Of a DNA stretch of 40,919 bases, positions 34,686-40,919 are shown piece by piece. The first letter of the stretch is position 1, and every line of letters starts with the position of its first letter. This DNA is from Clostridiales bacterium. GTDB lineage: Bacteria > Bacillota_A > Clostridia > Oscillospirales > Oscillospiraceae. Position numbers and translations under genes: made by a program. The notes under the pieces are model-generated. The model saw only the letters and a list, made by a program, of their open reading frames with translations, was not told the DNA's origin and did no database searches. The DNA lies in contig DXTB01000008.1 in NCBI GenBank assembly GCA_019410105.1, positions 1 through 40,919 of the forward strand. The letters are read 5' to 3'.

Positions 34686-34714
34686 TTTACGGGGGACGGA
34701 AAAAGAGGTATAAT
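34686..34714 (+). promoter_or_regulatory. Promoter of the MATE gene
   Basis: TTTACG at 34686-34691, a 17-base spacer and TATAAT at 34709-34714. Confidence 0.8.
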
Positions 34715-34747
34715 GCCCCAGTGTGTTTCAAAAAGGGAGGAAAAACC

Positions 34748-36145
34748 GTGAGAAAGACCAACGATCTGGGGCGTGATCCGGTCTTCCGGCTGGTGTGCCG
34801 GCTGGCCATCCCCACGATGCTGGCTCAGCTGGTCAGCGTCCTATACAGCATTGTAGACCGCATCTACATCGGCAACATCCAGGGCATCGGCGATCTGGCC
34901 CTGGCGGGGGTGGGGGTGTGCGGCCCCATCGTCACCCTGCTGTCCTCCTTCGCCTCCCTGGTGGGCCTGGGCGGCTCCCCCATCATGGCCATGCGCATGG
35001 GGGAGGGGAGGGACAGGGAGGCCGGGCGGGTGCTGTCCAACAGCTTCCTGATGCTGCTGATACTGTCCGGCGTGCTGACCACTCTGTTCCTCCTGCTGAA
35101 GGAGCATCTGCTCATGTGGTTCGGCGCCAGCGACGCCACCTTCGGCTACGCCAACACCTACCTGACCATCTACACCGCGGGCACCTTCTTTGCCCTCATG
35201 GCCACCGGTATGAACAGCTTTTTGATCGCCCAGGGCTTTTCCGGCCTGGGCATGGCCACGGTGATGCTGGGGGCGGTGCTCAATATCGTCCTGGACCCCA
35301 TCTTTATCTTTGTGCTCCATCTGGACGTGGCCGGGGCCGCCCTGGCCACCGTGCTCTCCCAGATGGCCTCCTGCGCCTTTGTGCTCCTCTCCCTGCGGCG
35401 GAAACGGATGCCGGTACGCCTGCGGTGGGTCGGCTTCTCCTGGCGCATCATGCGGCGGGTGCTGGCCTTCGGCCTGTCCCCCTTCCTCATCATCGCCACG
35501 GACAGCATCCTGCTGATCGTGCTGAACACTGTGCTCCAGCGCTACGGCGGGCCGGAGCTGGGGGATACCCTGGTGACCTGCGCCACCATCGTGCAGAGCT
35601 ATCTGCTCCTCATCACCATGCCCATGGGCGGCCTTACCCTGGGCAGCCAGCCGGTGGTCAGCTTCAACTACGGCGCGGCCAACCTGGAGCGCATCAAGAG
35701 GGCCATCCAGTCCATCGTGGCCCTGTGCGTGACCTTCTGTGTGCTCATGACGGTGGTGACCCACACCCTGTCCCCGGTGTTTGTGGGCCTGTTTACCCAG
35801 AACCCGGAGGTGGCGGCGCGGTCGGTACGCTACATTAAGGTATTCACCGCCATGATCATCCCCCTGGCCATCCAGTATCCCCTGGTGGACGAGACCACTG
35901 CCCTGGGCCACGTGCGGCTGGCCCTGTTCTGCTCCATCTTCCGCAAGTGCGTGTTCCTGGCGGGTCTGCTCCTGCTGCCCGCCCTGGTCTCCCCGGAGGC
36001 CACCTTCCTCTCCGAGCCTATCGCCGACGCGGTGGCCGCCACAGTGACCACCTGCCTGTTCCTCCACTTCTTCCCCAAAATCCTGGCCCAGCGGGCCGCG
36101 CGGGAACGGGAGGAGCGGGAAGAGCAACCAAAAGTTGCGCCATAA
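34748..36145 (+). CDS. MATE-family multidrug efflux transporter
   Basis: 465 residues with twelve hydrophobic helices in two six-helix halves, as usual for MATE. GTG at 34748 is chosen as GGGAGG ends eight bases upstream. Opening FRLVCRLAIPTMLAQLVSVL and YSIVDRIYIGNI, then GSQPVVSFNYGAAN in the second half, are typical of the DinF/NorM-like group. It exports cationic or toxic compounds using Na+ or H+; the substrate cannot be told. The acidic/basic C-terminal tail (about 445-465) is unstructured. The gene lies beside a CIRCE and may respond to heat stress. The next gene begins 60 bases after the stop. Confidence 0.93.
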   Translation: MRKTNDLGRDPVFRLVCRLAIPTMLAQLVSVLYSIVDRIYIGNIQGIGDLALAGVGVCGPIVTLLSSFASLVGLGGSPIMAMRMGEGRDREAGRVLSNSFLMLLILSGVLTTLFLLLKEHLLMWFGASDATFGYANTYLTIYTAGTFFALMATGMNSFLIAQGFSGLGMATVMLGAVLNIVLDPIFIFVLHLDVAGAALATVLSQMASCAFVLLSLRRKRMPVRLRWVGFSWRIMRRVLAFGLSPFLIIATDSILLIVLNTVLQRYGGPELGDTLVTCATIVQSYLLLITMPMGGLTLGSQPVVSFNYGAANLERIKRAIQSIVALCVTFCVLMTVVTHTLSPVFVGLFTQNPEVAARSVRYIKVFTAMIIPLAIQYPLVDETTALGHVRLALFCSIFRKCVFLAGLLLLPALVSPEATFLSEPIADAVAATVTTCLFLHFFPKILAQRAAREREEREEQPKVAP

Positions 36146-36205
36146 TTGGTGGAGGCAACCGCCCAAACAGGCTAAAATGGGGCCATCTGGAAAGGAGTGT
36201 TTGAT

Positions 36206-36559
36206 ATGAGTTTCGCGACGACAATCCCACTTTTACTGGGGCTGGTGATCTGGGCGGGCATCCTGGCCCTGGTGATTTATCTGGCGGTTCTGCTCATTAA
36301 GGCTCTGCGGAAGTACCTGAAATCCGGTCCCGTCCGGCAGGAGAAGGCGGAGATGGCCAGGAGCCTGGGGGAGGCCATCAGGTATCACCGCACCCGCTGC
36401 AAGATGACCCAGGAGTTCGTGGCGGAGTCCCTGGGCGTGAGCCGTCAGGCGGTGAGCAAGTGGGAGAGCGGCACCGCCGATCCCAGCACCTCCAACCTGC
36501 TGGCCCTGGCCAAGCTCTTCGGAGTTTCGGCGGAGGAGCTGCTGAAAAGCGTGGAATGA
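36206..36559 (+). CDS. Membrane-anchored XRE-family regulator
   Basis: 117 residues. ATG at 36206 follows AAAGGAG. Residues 7-35 form one membrane helix (TTIPLLLGLVIWAGILALVI). A basic linker follows, then an XRE helix-turn-helix at about 52-110 (LGEAIRYHRTRCKMTQEFVA, SLGVSRQAVSKWESG). Proteins with this order of membrane helix first and HTH second tie a repressor to the membrane; the signal is unknown. It follows the MATE gene and may share its transcript, and it ends in a strong terminator. Confidence 0.85.
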   Translation: MSFATTIPLLLGLVIWAGILALVIYLAVLLIKALRKYLKSGPVRQEKAEMARSLGEAIRYHRTRCKMTQEFVAESLGVSRQAVSKWESGTADPSTSNLLALAKLFGVSAEELLKSVE

Positions 36560-36572
36560 CCCCAAAAACTGT

Positions 36573-36608
36573 GATCGCCTGCCCCGGCCGGGGCAGGCGA
36601 TCTTTTTT
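36573..36608. terminator. Bidirectional terminator
   Basis: GATCGCCTGCCCC and GGGGCAGGCGATC with loop GGCC, then six T; on the minus strand AGTTTTTGG follows. It separates the XRE and MFS genes. Confidence 0.93.
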
Positions 36609-36618
36609 ATTGGACTCA

Positions 36619-37926
36619 TCAAGAGGCGGAGCGGGCGTTCTGTCCCTGCTGCCAGTCCTTGTTGAAGCGGTGTTCATCCACTAGCAGTACAATGAGCGCG
36701 GAGACTACGGATACGCCGGCAAAAATGAGATAGGTGTAGCGCAGGTTGCCGCCGGTGATGTTGGAGACTACGCCGTTGACCACGAAGGAGAGGGCGGACA
36801 CCGCGCCTTGGATGGGGAAAACGACGGAATTTACCTTGCTGAATCCCTGACGGCCAAACACGGAGGTGGTAAGGGAGGTGGTGAAGTTGGCGGAGCCACC
36901 AATGGACATGCCGATCATAAAGATGGAGACATAGACCAGAACGGTGTTCTCGGTGGCGTTGGCCAGCAGGGAGAGGGCGTACCAGATGCCGAAGAACAGC
37001 ATGGACTTTTTGGTGCCAAGGCGCTCATCCATATAGCCCACGAAAAAGGAGCCGACCAGGCCGATGAGAGCTACCAGGCTGAGGATAAAGGTTGCCTGCT
37101 CACGGGAGAAGCCCAGCTCCATGTTGCGCAGCACCATTTGAGATACCACGCCCAGGGAGCAGATTTGGAACATGCCGGTGGTGACGGCCACCAGCCAGGT
37201 TTCCTTGCACCGCAGCAGTCTGCCGGTGGTCCAGCCGCCAGTGGGATCCTCATGGCCGTGGAAGTACTCGGTTCGGTAGACCTCATCGGACACATTGTCC
37301 GGGTTGAGGCCGCGCTCCTGCGGAGTATTGCGGACGAGAAGCAGACCAAGAATGCCAAGCACGATGGCGCAAACGGAGATGGGAATTACACCGTTGCCAA
37401 TGCCCAGCCGACCTACCAGAAGTGTGATAAGGGGGACAAAGGCGACGGAGGCCAGATTGTGGCCCATGGTGGTGTAGCCCATGACGATGCCTTTTTTCTT
37501 GGGGAACCACTGGGTGACCAGACCCCCGCCGGAGATGTAGCCCGCAGACATGACGCCGCCCACCACAATACACATGCAGACGGTATACATGGCAAGATTG
37601 ACGGCATTGCCTACGCCGAGATAGGCCAGGCCGGCGACAATTAGGCACACGCCGGAGGTGATGCGGGCGCCGATCACCCGGTTGATCTGGCCTACGACAA
37701 TAAAGAAGATGACGCCCACCACGCCGGCCACGGTGTTCATATTCAGTACGGTACCGGGAAGGATGCCGAACTTCTCTGCGATAGCCGGGGCGGTTACATT
37801 GGAACCGCTGTTCACCATGCCGGCATAAAGCCAGAACATCAGCAGACAGTACAGGATGGTGACCCAGCCCTGCACACCGAAGTTTACGACCGAGGACTTG
37901 TTGCCGTCATGTTTCCTGTTCCTCAT
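36619..37926 (-). CDS. MFS transporter, OFA (oxalate/formate antiporter)-like
   Basis: 435 residues with twelve hydrophobic helices. ATG at 37926 follows GGAGGTG; a TTG five codons upstream is disfavoured. YAGMVNSGSNVTAPAIAEKF, GGGLVTQWFPKKKGIVMGYT and RLGTKKSMLF match the A-type MFS loops; the general layout is that of OFA/monocarboxylate-like carriers. It starts 20 bases after the amidohydrolase stop and is in the same operon, so it may import the substrate or export the product of that enzyme. The transported compound is not known. Confidence 0.88.
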   Translation of the reverse strand: MRNRKHDGNKSSVVNFGVQGWVTILYCLLMFWLYAGMVNSGSNVTAPAIAEKFGILPGTVLNMNTVAGVVGVIFFIVVGQINRVIGARITSGVCLIVAGLAYLGVGNAVNLAMYTVCMCIVVGGVMSAGYISGGGLVTQWFPKKKGIVMGYTTMGHNLASVAFVPLITLLVGRLGIGNGVIPISVCAIVLGILGLLLVRNTPQERGLNPDNVSDEVYRTEYFHGHEDPTGGWTTGRLLRCKETWLVAVTTGMFQICSLGVVSQMVLRNMELGFSREQATFILSLVALIGLVGSFFVGYMDERLGTKKSMLFFGIWYALSLLANATENTVLVYVSIFMIGMSIGGSANFTTSLTTSVFGRQGFSKVNSVVFPIQGAVSALSFVVNGVVSNITGGNLRYTYLIFAGVSVVSALIVLLVDEHRFNKDWQQGQNARSAS

Positions 37927-37946
37927 GGATGACACCTCCAAATCAA

Positions 37947-38945
37947 TTAAGAAAGGGAAATTCCCAGTAATGCTTCTGCGTTTTGATAGTAGAGCCTGGC
38001 GTAGTCCGCCTCATCCAGCGGAATCCCGCGCAAAAAGGCCATCATGTCCTCCACGGACTCATAGGGGTAGTCGCTTGCAAAGAGAATGTGGTCCATACCC
38101 AGCACATCCTGGGTACAGCGGAAAGCCTCCGGCGACATATTGCCGCTGGTAGTAACCCAGATGTTGTGCTGAAAGTAGTAGCGCAGCGGGCGGCGGCAGC
38201 GAATGGCCGGATTGGGCAGAAATTTGATCCGGTTTTCAATACGGTCCAGCAAAAAGGGAAGCCCCTCGCCCAGGTGTCCCAGTACCAGCCGGAGAGAGGG
38301 AATCTCGTCAAACAGGCCGGATACCACCATGCGCAGCAGCGTGGTGACCGTATCCACCGTAAAGCCAAGACCGGGACCGGCAAAGGTAAAGCCGTAGCCT
38401 GCGTAGCGGCTGCCCTCGGGGAGCTGAGGGTGGAGATAGACGTAGACGCCAAGTTCGGCGGCCTTGCGGAAGAGGGGGAGATAGCGGGGATCGTCCGGTG
38501 CGGTGTTTCCGTAATTAGAGTGGGTGTGCCATGACACGAAGCCATATTCCTTCACACAGCGCTCCAGCTCCCGCTCCGCAGCAGCCACGTCCTTTACGGG
38601 GAGAATGGCGCTGCCGAACAGACGGCCGGGATGGGCCCGCGTCAGCTCATACAGCGCGGCATTGGTGGCCTGGCAAACGGCTATGCTCTTGGCGGGCTCA
38701 AGCTGCTCGGCGCCGGGGGAACAGCTCAGCACCGCATGGGTAATCCCCTGCTGCTCCAGTAGGGACAGGCGATGCTCGCCTACTTCCAGAAGCCGCTGAA
38801 GCAGCTCCCCCTGGGGCATACAGACATCCTCGGTCCAGTGAATCTGGTCAGTGGCGCGGTCATAAAACGGCGGCTGACTGCGCTGCGCCAGCGCGTCAAT
38901 GAGACATGGAGCGTAAAAGTGATTTTCCAGATCAATGCGGATCAA
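37947..38945 (-). CDS. Amidohydrolase family 2 (ACMSD / resorcylate decarboxylase-like) enzyme
   Basis: 332 residues. TTG at 38945 is chosen: GGGAGGT lies seven bases upstream, and the upstream open frame runs through AT-rich promoter DNA. A TIM-barrel metal enzyme: E7-N-H9 at the first strand in place of the usual HxH, histidine in WHTHSNY, then YLHPQ, GHLGEGLPFLLDRI and the closing aspartate in FASDYPYE. E-x-H is seen in nonoxidative decarboxylases such as gamma-resorcylate decarboxylase, so a decarboxylase or hydratase acting on an aromatic or dienoic acid is likely. It is the first gene of an operon with the MFS carrier. Confidence 0.87.
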   Translation of the reverse strand: MIRIDLENHFYAPCLIDALAQRSQPPFYDRATDQIHWTEDVCMPQGELLQRLLEVGEHRLSLLEQQGITHAVLSCSPGAEQLEPAKSIAVCQATNAALYELTRAHPGRLFGSAILPVKDVAAAERELERCVKEYGFVSWHTHSNYGNTAPDDPRYLPLFRKAAELGVYVYLHPQLPEGSRYAGYGFTFAGPGLGFTVDTVTTLLRMVVSGLFDEIPSLRLVLGHLGEGLPFLLDRIENRIKFLPNPAIRCRRPLRYYFQHNIWVTTSGNMSPEAFRCTQDVLGMDHILFASDYPYESVEDMMAFLRGIPLDEADYARLYYQNAEALLGISLS

Positions 38946-38987
38946 AGAAAGACCTCCCTTCGGGGAATAATATAATTGAAATAGTCG

Positions 38988-39038
38988 GTAATAATTATTA
39001 CACAATGCAAGAGTATCATAATAATAATATACTGTCAA
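38988..39038 (-). promoter_or_regulatory. Candidate promoter and palindromic operator of the amidohydrolase operon
   Basis: On the minus strand TTGACA (39038-39033) is followed 17 bases later by TACTCT, or 15 by GATACT. Downstream lies the perfect 14-base palindrome GTAATAATTATTAC (38988-39001), a likely repressor site. The surrounding 39000-39060 is very AT-rich compared with the rest of the window. Confidence 0.55.
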
Positions 39039-39141
39039 GTGTTATTATATTATTGTTGCAGAGAAAAAACAAAATAGATGTTTTGGACAAAAAGTTGGCG
39101 GGAAACTTGTGCGGAATACAGAATTGGAGGCACAGTGATGC

Positions 39142-39170
39142 TTGACAGGATATTTATAACAGGATAAACT
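39142..39170 (+). promoter_or_regulatory. Promoter of the TetR-family gene
   Basis: TTGACA at 39142-39147, a 17-base spacer and TAAACT at 39165-39170, 37 bases before the start codon. Confidence 0.75.
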
Positions 39171-39207
39171 AGAATCAACAGTTAAATTTGAAAGGAGGGG
39201 GAGAAGC

Positions 39208-39987
39208 ATGGAGAGCGATGTCAGGGAAAAGATTTTGGAGACAGCCAGATGTATTTTCCTGAAAGAGGGCTACAAAGGGACAACCATTAACAGTATCGCC
39301 CGGGCGGCTGGGATCTCCCCGTCCACCATCTACCTGCACTTCAATGGGAAAAAGGATCTGTTTGAAAATCTGGACATTTCGGAAGAAGAGGCGTTGCAGG
39401 ATGCATATAACGCCAACCGCACCTCAATTCTTCAGACGGCGCTGATCCTTTTTGGGGAACACGGCTATGACGGGGTATCTATGGATATGCTGGCCAGGGA
39501 GTCGGGCTATTCCAAGGCCACACTCTACCAGTATTTCAAGGACAAAGAGGAGCTCTACTCCGCCGTCATGCAGGAGACCCCGTTTTACTTCAATTTCTTG
39601 AGCATTCAGCCGGAGATAGACGGCTATGATCTGGAGGCTGCTATCAAAAAGATAGGGCTGGCCTATCTGGCGGTTTTTGACACGCCGGAGCGTATCGCCT
39701 TTACCCGGGCCATCATCCGGGACTCCAAGCGGCACCCGGAGGTCAGCAGCATCTATCATAAGAACGGCATCGGCTATGTGGCCCGCTGTGTAGAGACGGT
39801 GCTGAAGAGGTATACCGGCAATCTCCAAGAGGGGGTGGACACCTATCTGGCCTCTAAGACCTATGTGGGTTCCCTGTTTGGATTTGCGATTCAGTATAAA
39901 ATTGTGGTGGGAGTGGAGCCCCAGTACGAAGACGATGAGATTGTAGATACGCTGACAAAGATCTTTCTCCACGGGATTCTGCATTGA
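39208..39987 (+). CDS. TetR-family regulator with two tandem DNA-binding domains
   Basis: 259 residues. ATG follows AAAGGAGGGGG. Two complete TetR N-terminal domains are present: residues about 6-52 (REKILETARCIFLKEGYKGT, then GISPSTIYLHFNGKKDLF) and about 71-118 (RTSILQTALILFGEHGYDGV, then GYSKATLYQYFKDKEELY). A single ligand-binding region follows (about 125-259). Normal TetR proteins have one such domain and about 200 residues. It is divergent from the amidohydrolase-MFS operon and probably represses it, with the palindromes in between as candidate sites. Confidence 0.9.
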   Translation: MESDVREKILETARCIFLKEGYKGTTINSIARAAGISPSTIYLHFNGKKDLFENLDISEEEALQDAYNANRTSILQTALILFGEHGYDGVSMDMLARESGYSKATLYQYFKDKEELYSAVMQETPFYFNFLSIQPEIDGYDLEAAIKKIGLAYLAVFDTPERIAFTRAIIRDSKRHPEVSSIYHKNGIGYVARCVETVLKRYTGNLQEGVDTYLASKTYVGSLFGFAIQYKIVVGVEPQYEDDEIVDTLTKIFLHGILH

Positions 39988-40058
39988 ATTCAAAAGCACC
40001 CTGACTTACAGGACAGGGCGCTCGGGCTGACCGGGAAAGAGCAGAAGGAGGGGAACGT

Positions 40059-40331
40059 ATGCTTGCCATTTGGAACCGCCGCGAGCTGGTCACCGTTCTG
40101 ACCATGCAGGAACAGAGCGATATCTTGTCCGCCCTGCGGGATGCGGGGTTGGACTACACGGTGAAGGCGATCGACCGCAGCTCGCCTTCCGCCCTCAATC
40201 CGGGTACCCGGGCCGACTTCGGTACCATGGGCATGTCGTCGGGGGCACAGTACGAGTACATCATCTATGTGAACAAGAGGGACTACGATGCCGCGCGGGA
40301 CGCGGCGGGGCTTCCCGGAGACATTCGCTGA
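40059..40331 (+). CDS. Small DUF2007-like (putative signal-transducing) protein
   Basis: 90 residues. ATG follows AGAAGGAGGGG. Pattern: two beta-alpha-beta units, LVTVLTMQEQSDILSALRDA at about 10-29 and YEYIIYVNKRDYDAARDA near the end, with a disordered Ser/Gly loop between them. This is like DUF2007 proteins, which resemble the regulatory PII/ACT-type ferredoxin fold. Function unknown. It is followed by a strong bidirectional terminator. Confidence 0.65.
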   Translation: MLAIWNRRELVTVLTMQEQSDILSALRDAGLDYTVKAIDRSSPSALNPGTRADFGTMGMSSGAQYEYIIYVNKRDYDAARDAAGLPGDIR

Positions 40332-40340
40332 ATCAGAAAC

Positions 40341-40380
40341 AAAAAGTCCGGCCCGTGCATTTGCACGGGCCGGACTTTTT
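40341..40380. terminator. Bidirectional terminator
   Basis: AAAAAGTCCGGCCCGTGC and GCACGGGCCGGACTTTTT with loop ATTT; T-runs on both strands. Confidence 0.95.
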
Positions 40381-40448
40381 GGGGAGAAGGGAAGGTTCCG
40401 CTTCCCCACGCAAACCGCTGACGCTGGGGTTGCGCGGGAGCCCCGGTT

Positions 40449-40485
40449 CAGTTGAAGGCGGTGTCGAGATCCTTGTCGCCGCCCC
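40449..40485 (-). repeat. Duplicated copy of the ilvC 3' end (direct repeat, distal copy)
   Basis: 37 bases match 40603-40639 at 31 positions. On the minus strand it encodes GGDKDLDTAFN and a stop, mirroring the real ilvC tail GGDKDLDTASN. The two copies lie 154 bases apart. Confidence 0.8.
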
Positions 40486-40601
40486 TCGTCGGCGCAAAGT
40501 CCACTCTGCTCGGGACACCCTTGCGGGCATCCCTCGCTGCGCTCCCTTGCGCCTCCTCTCCGGACGCGACCCGCTGCGCGGGGCTCGCGCCCGGTTCTGG
40601 G
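40486..40601. repeat. GC-rich insert between the two ilvC tails
   Basis: About 116 bases without a gene, with short inverted repeats (GCGACCCGCTGCGCGGGGCTCGC and CGCAAAG/CTTGCG type pairs). It has the look of a small repetitive intergenic element, flanked by the duplicated tail sequence. Confidence 0.4.
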
Positions 40602-40919
40602 TCAGTTGGAGGCAGTGTCCAGATCTTTATCACCGCCCCAGATCATGTTGCGGCGCAGCTCATCGCCCACCAGCTCCATCTGGTGCTTCTTGAGCTGGGC
40701 GCGCTTGGAGTTGAAGAAGGTGCGGCCGTTCTTGTTCTCGGCGATCCACTTGCCGGCGAAGGTGCCGTCCTGAATGTCGGAGAGCACGGCGCGCATGCGG
40801 GCCTTGGTCTCCTCGTGGGGGATGACACGGGGGCCGGAGACGTACTCACCGAACTCAGCGGTGTCGGAGATGGAGTAGTTCATGGCCGCCACGCCGCCCT
40901 TGTTGATCAGGTCGATGAT
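40602..40919 (-). CDS. ilvC: IlvC, ketol-acid reductoisomerase, C-terminal part (continues beyond window)
   Basis: The last 105 residues are visible; the N-terminal Rossmann domain is outside. IIDLINKGGVAAMNYSISDT, AEFGEYVSGPRVI and VLSDIQDGTFAGKW are the helical C-terminal knotted domain of class I reductoisomerases, with the active-site serine/acid region in SISDTAEFGEY. The enzyme makes dihydroxy-isovalerate in valine/leucine/isoleucine synthesis, using NADPH and Mg2+. The tail GGDKDLDTASN is followed 3' by a duplicated copy of the same sequence. Confidence 0.95.
   Translation of the reverse strand: MIDLINKGGVAAMNYSISDTAEFGEYVSGPRVIPHEETKARMRAVLSDIQDGTFAGKWIAENKNGRTFFNSKRAQLKKHQMELVGDELRRNMIWGGDKDLDTASN

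Overview
The window comes from a GC-rich Clostridia genome, most like the gut Oscillospiraceae group (Flavonifractor/Lawsonibacter/Intestinimonas type). The grounds are GC- and purine-rich Shine-Dalgarno sites with frequent GTG/TTG starts, a Gram-positive style eutVW-regulated ethanolamine locus, a CIRCE-controlled hsp20 and GC-rich palindromic intergenic repeats. The lineage is inferred from gene content and style; no marker RNA gene is present.

Layout. 1-2.4 kb: the end of a large acidic surface-type protein, a tail-fibre-like hypothetical gene, three copies of an inverted-repeat element, and a DUF2284 cysteine-rich protein. 2.46-3.7 kb: an Eis-like GNAT acetyltransferase. 4.07-23.16 kb: a complete ethanolamine utilisation (eut) microcompartment locus in the order eutG, eutS, eutP, eutV, eutW, eutA, eutB, eutC, eutL, a BMC-H gene with a C-terminal extension, eutE, three eutM copies, eutT, pduL/eutD, eutJ, an unnamed eut gene, eutN, pduS, a pduT-like BMC-T gene, eutH and eutQ. 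23.2-23.9 kb: a consensus promoter, a cobalamin riboswitch and a non-coding RNA resembling EutX/Rli55. 24.5-29.3 kb: kdpFABC with an extra 32-residue membrane peptide gene. 29.4-30.8 kb: a LytTR protein with a degenerate receiver and a class II aldolase. 30.8-34.5 kb: clpB behind a small XRE regulator, a divergent zinc-ribbon peptide, and hsp20 with a perfect CIRCE. 34.7-36.6 kb: a MATE exporter and a membrane-anchored XRE protein. 36.6-40 kb: an OFA-like MFS transporter and an amidohydrolase, divergent from a TetR protein with two DNA-binding domains. 40-40.9 kb: a DUF2007-like peptide and the 3' end of ilvC, whose tail is duplicated.

How the genes work together. EutH imports ethanolamine. 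EutBC (kept active by EutA, with EutT making adenosylcobalamin) splits it to acetaldehyde and ammonia inside a shell of EutS/L/M/N and related proteins. EutE, PduL and EutG convert acetaldehyde to acetyl-CoA, acetyl phosphate and ethanol. PduS and the PduT-like protein probably move electrons across the shell. EutW senses ethanolamine and phosphorylates EutV, an ANTAR antiterminator. I find leaders in front of eutG, eutS and eutA in which a hexaloop hairpin overlaps the 5' arm of an intrinsic terminator. The same loop type occurs in the riboswitch RNA after eutQ, which fits a B12-controlled RNA sponge for EutV. The loops share the pattern G-A-N-G-N-A, which differs at position 1 from the A1/G4 pattern described for other ANTAR targets.
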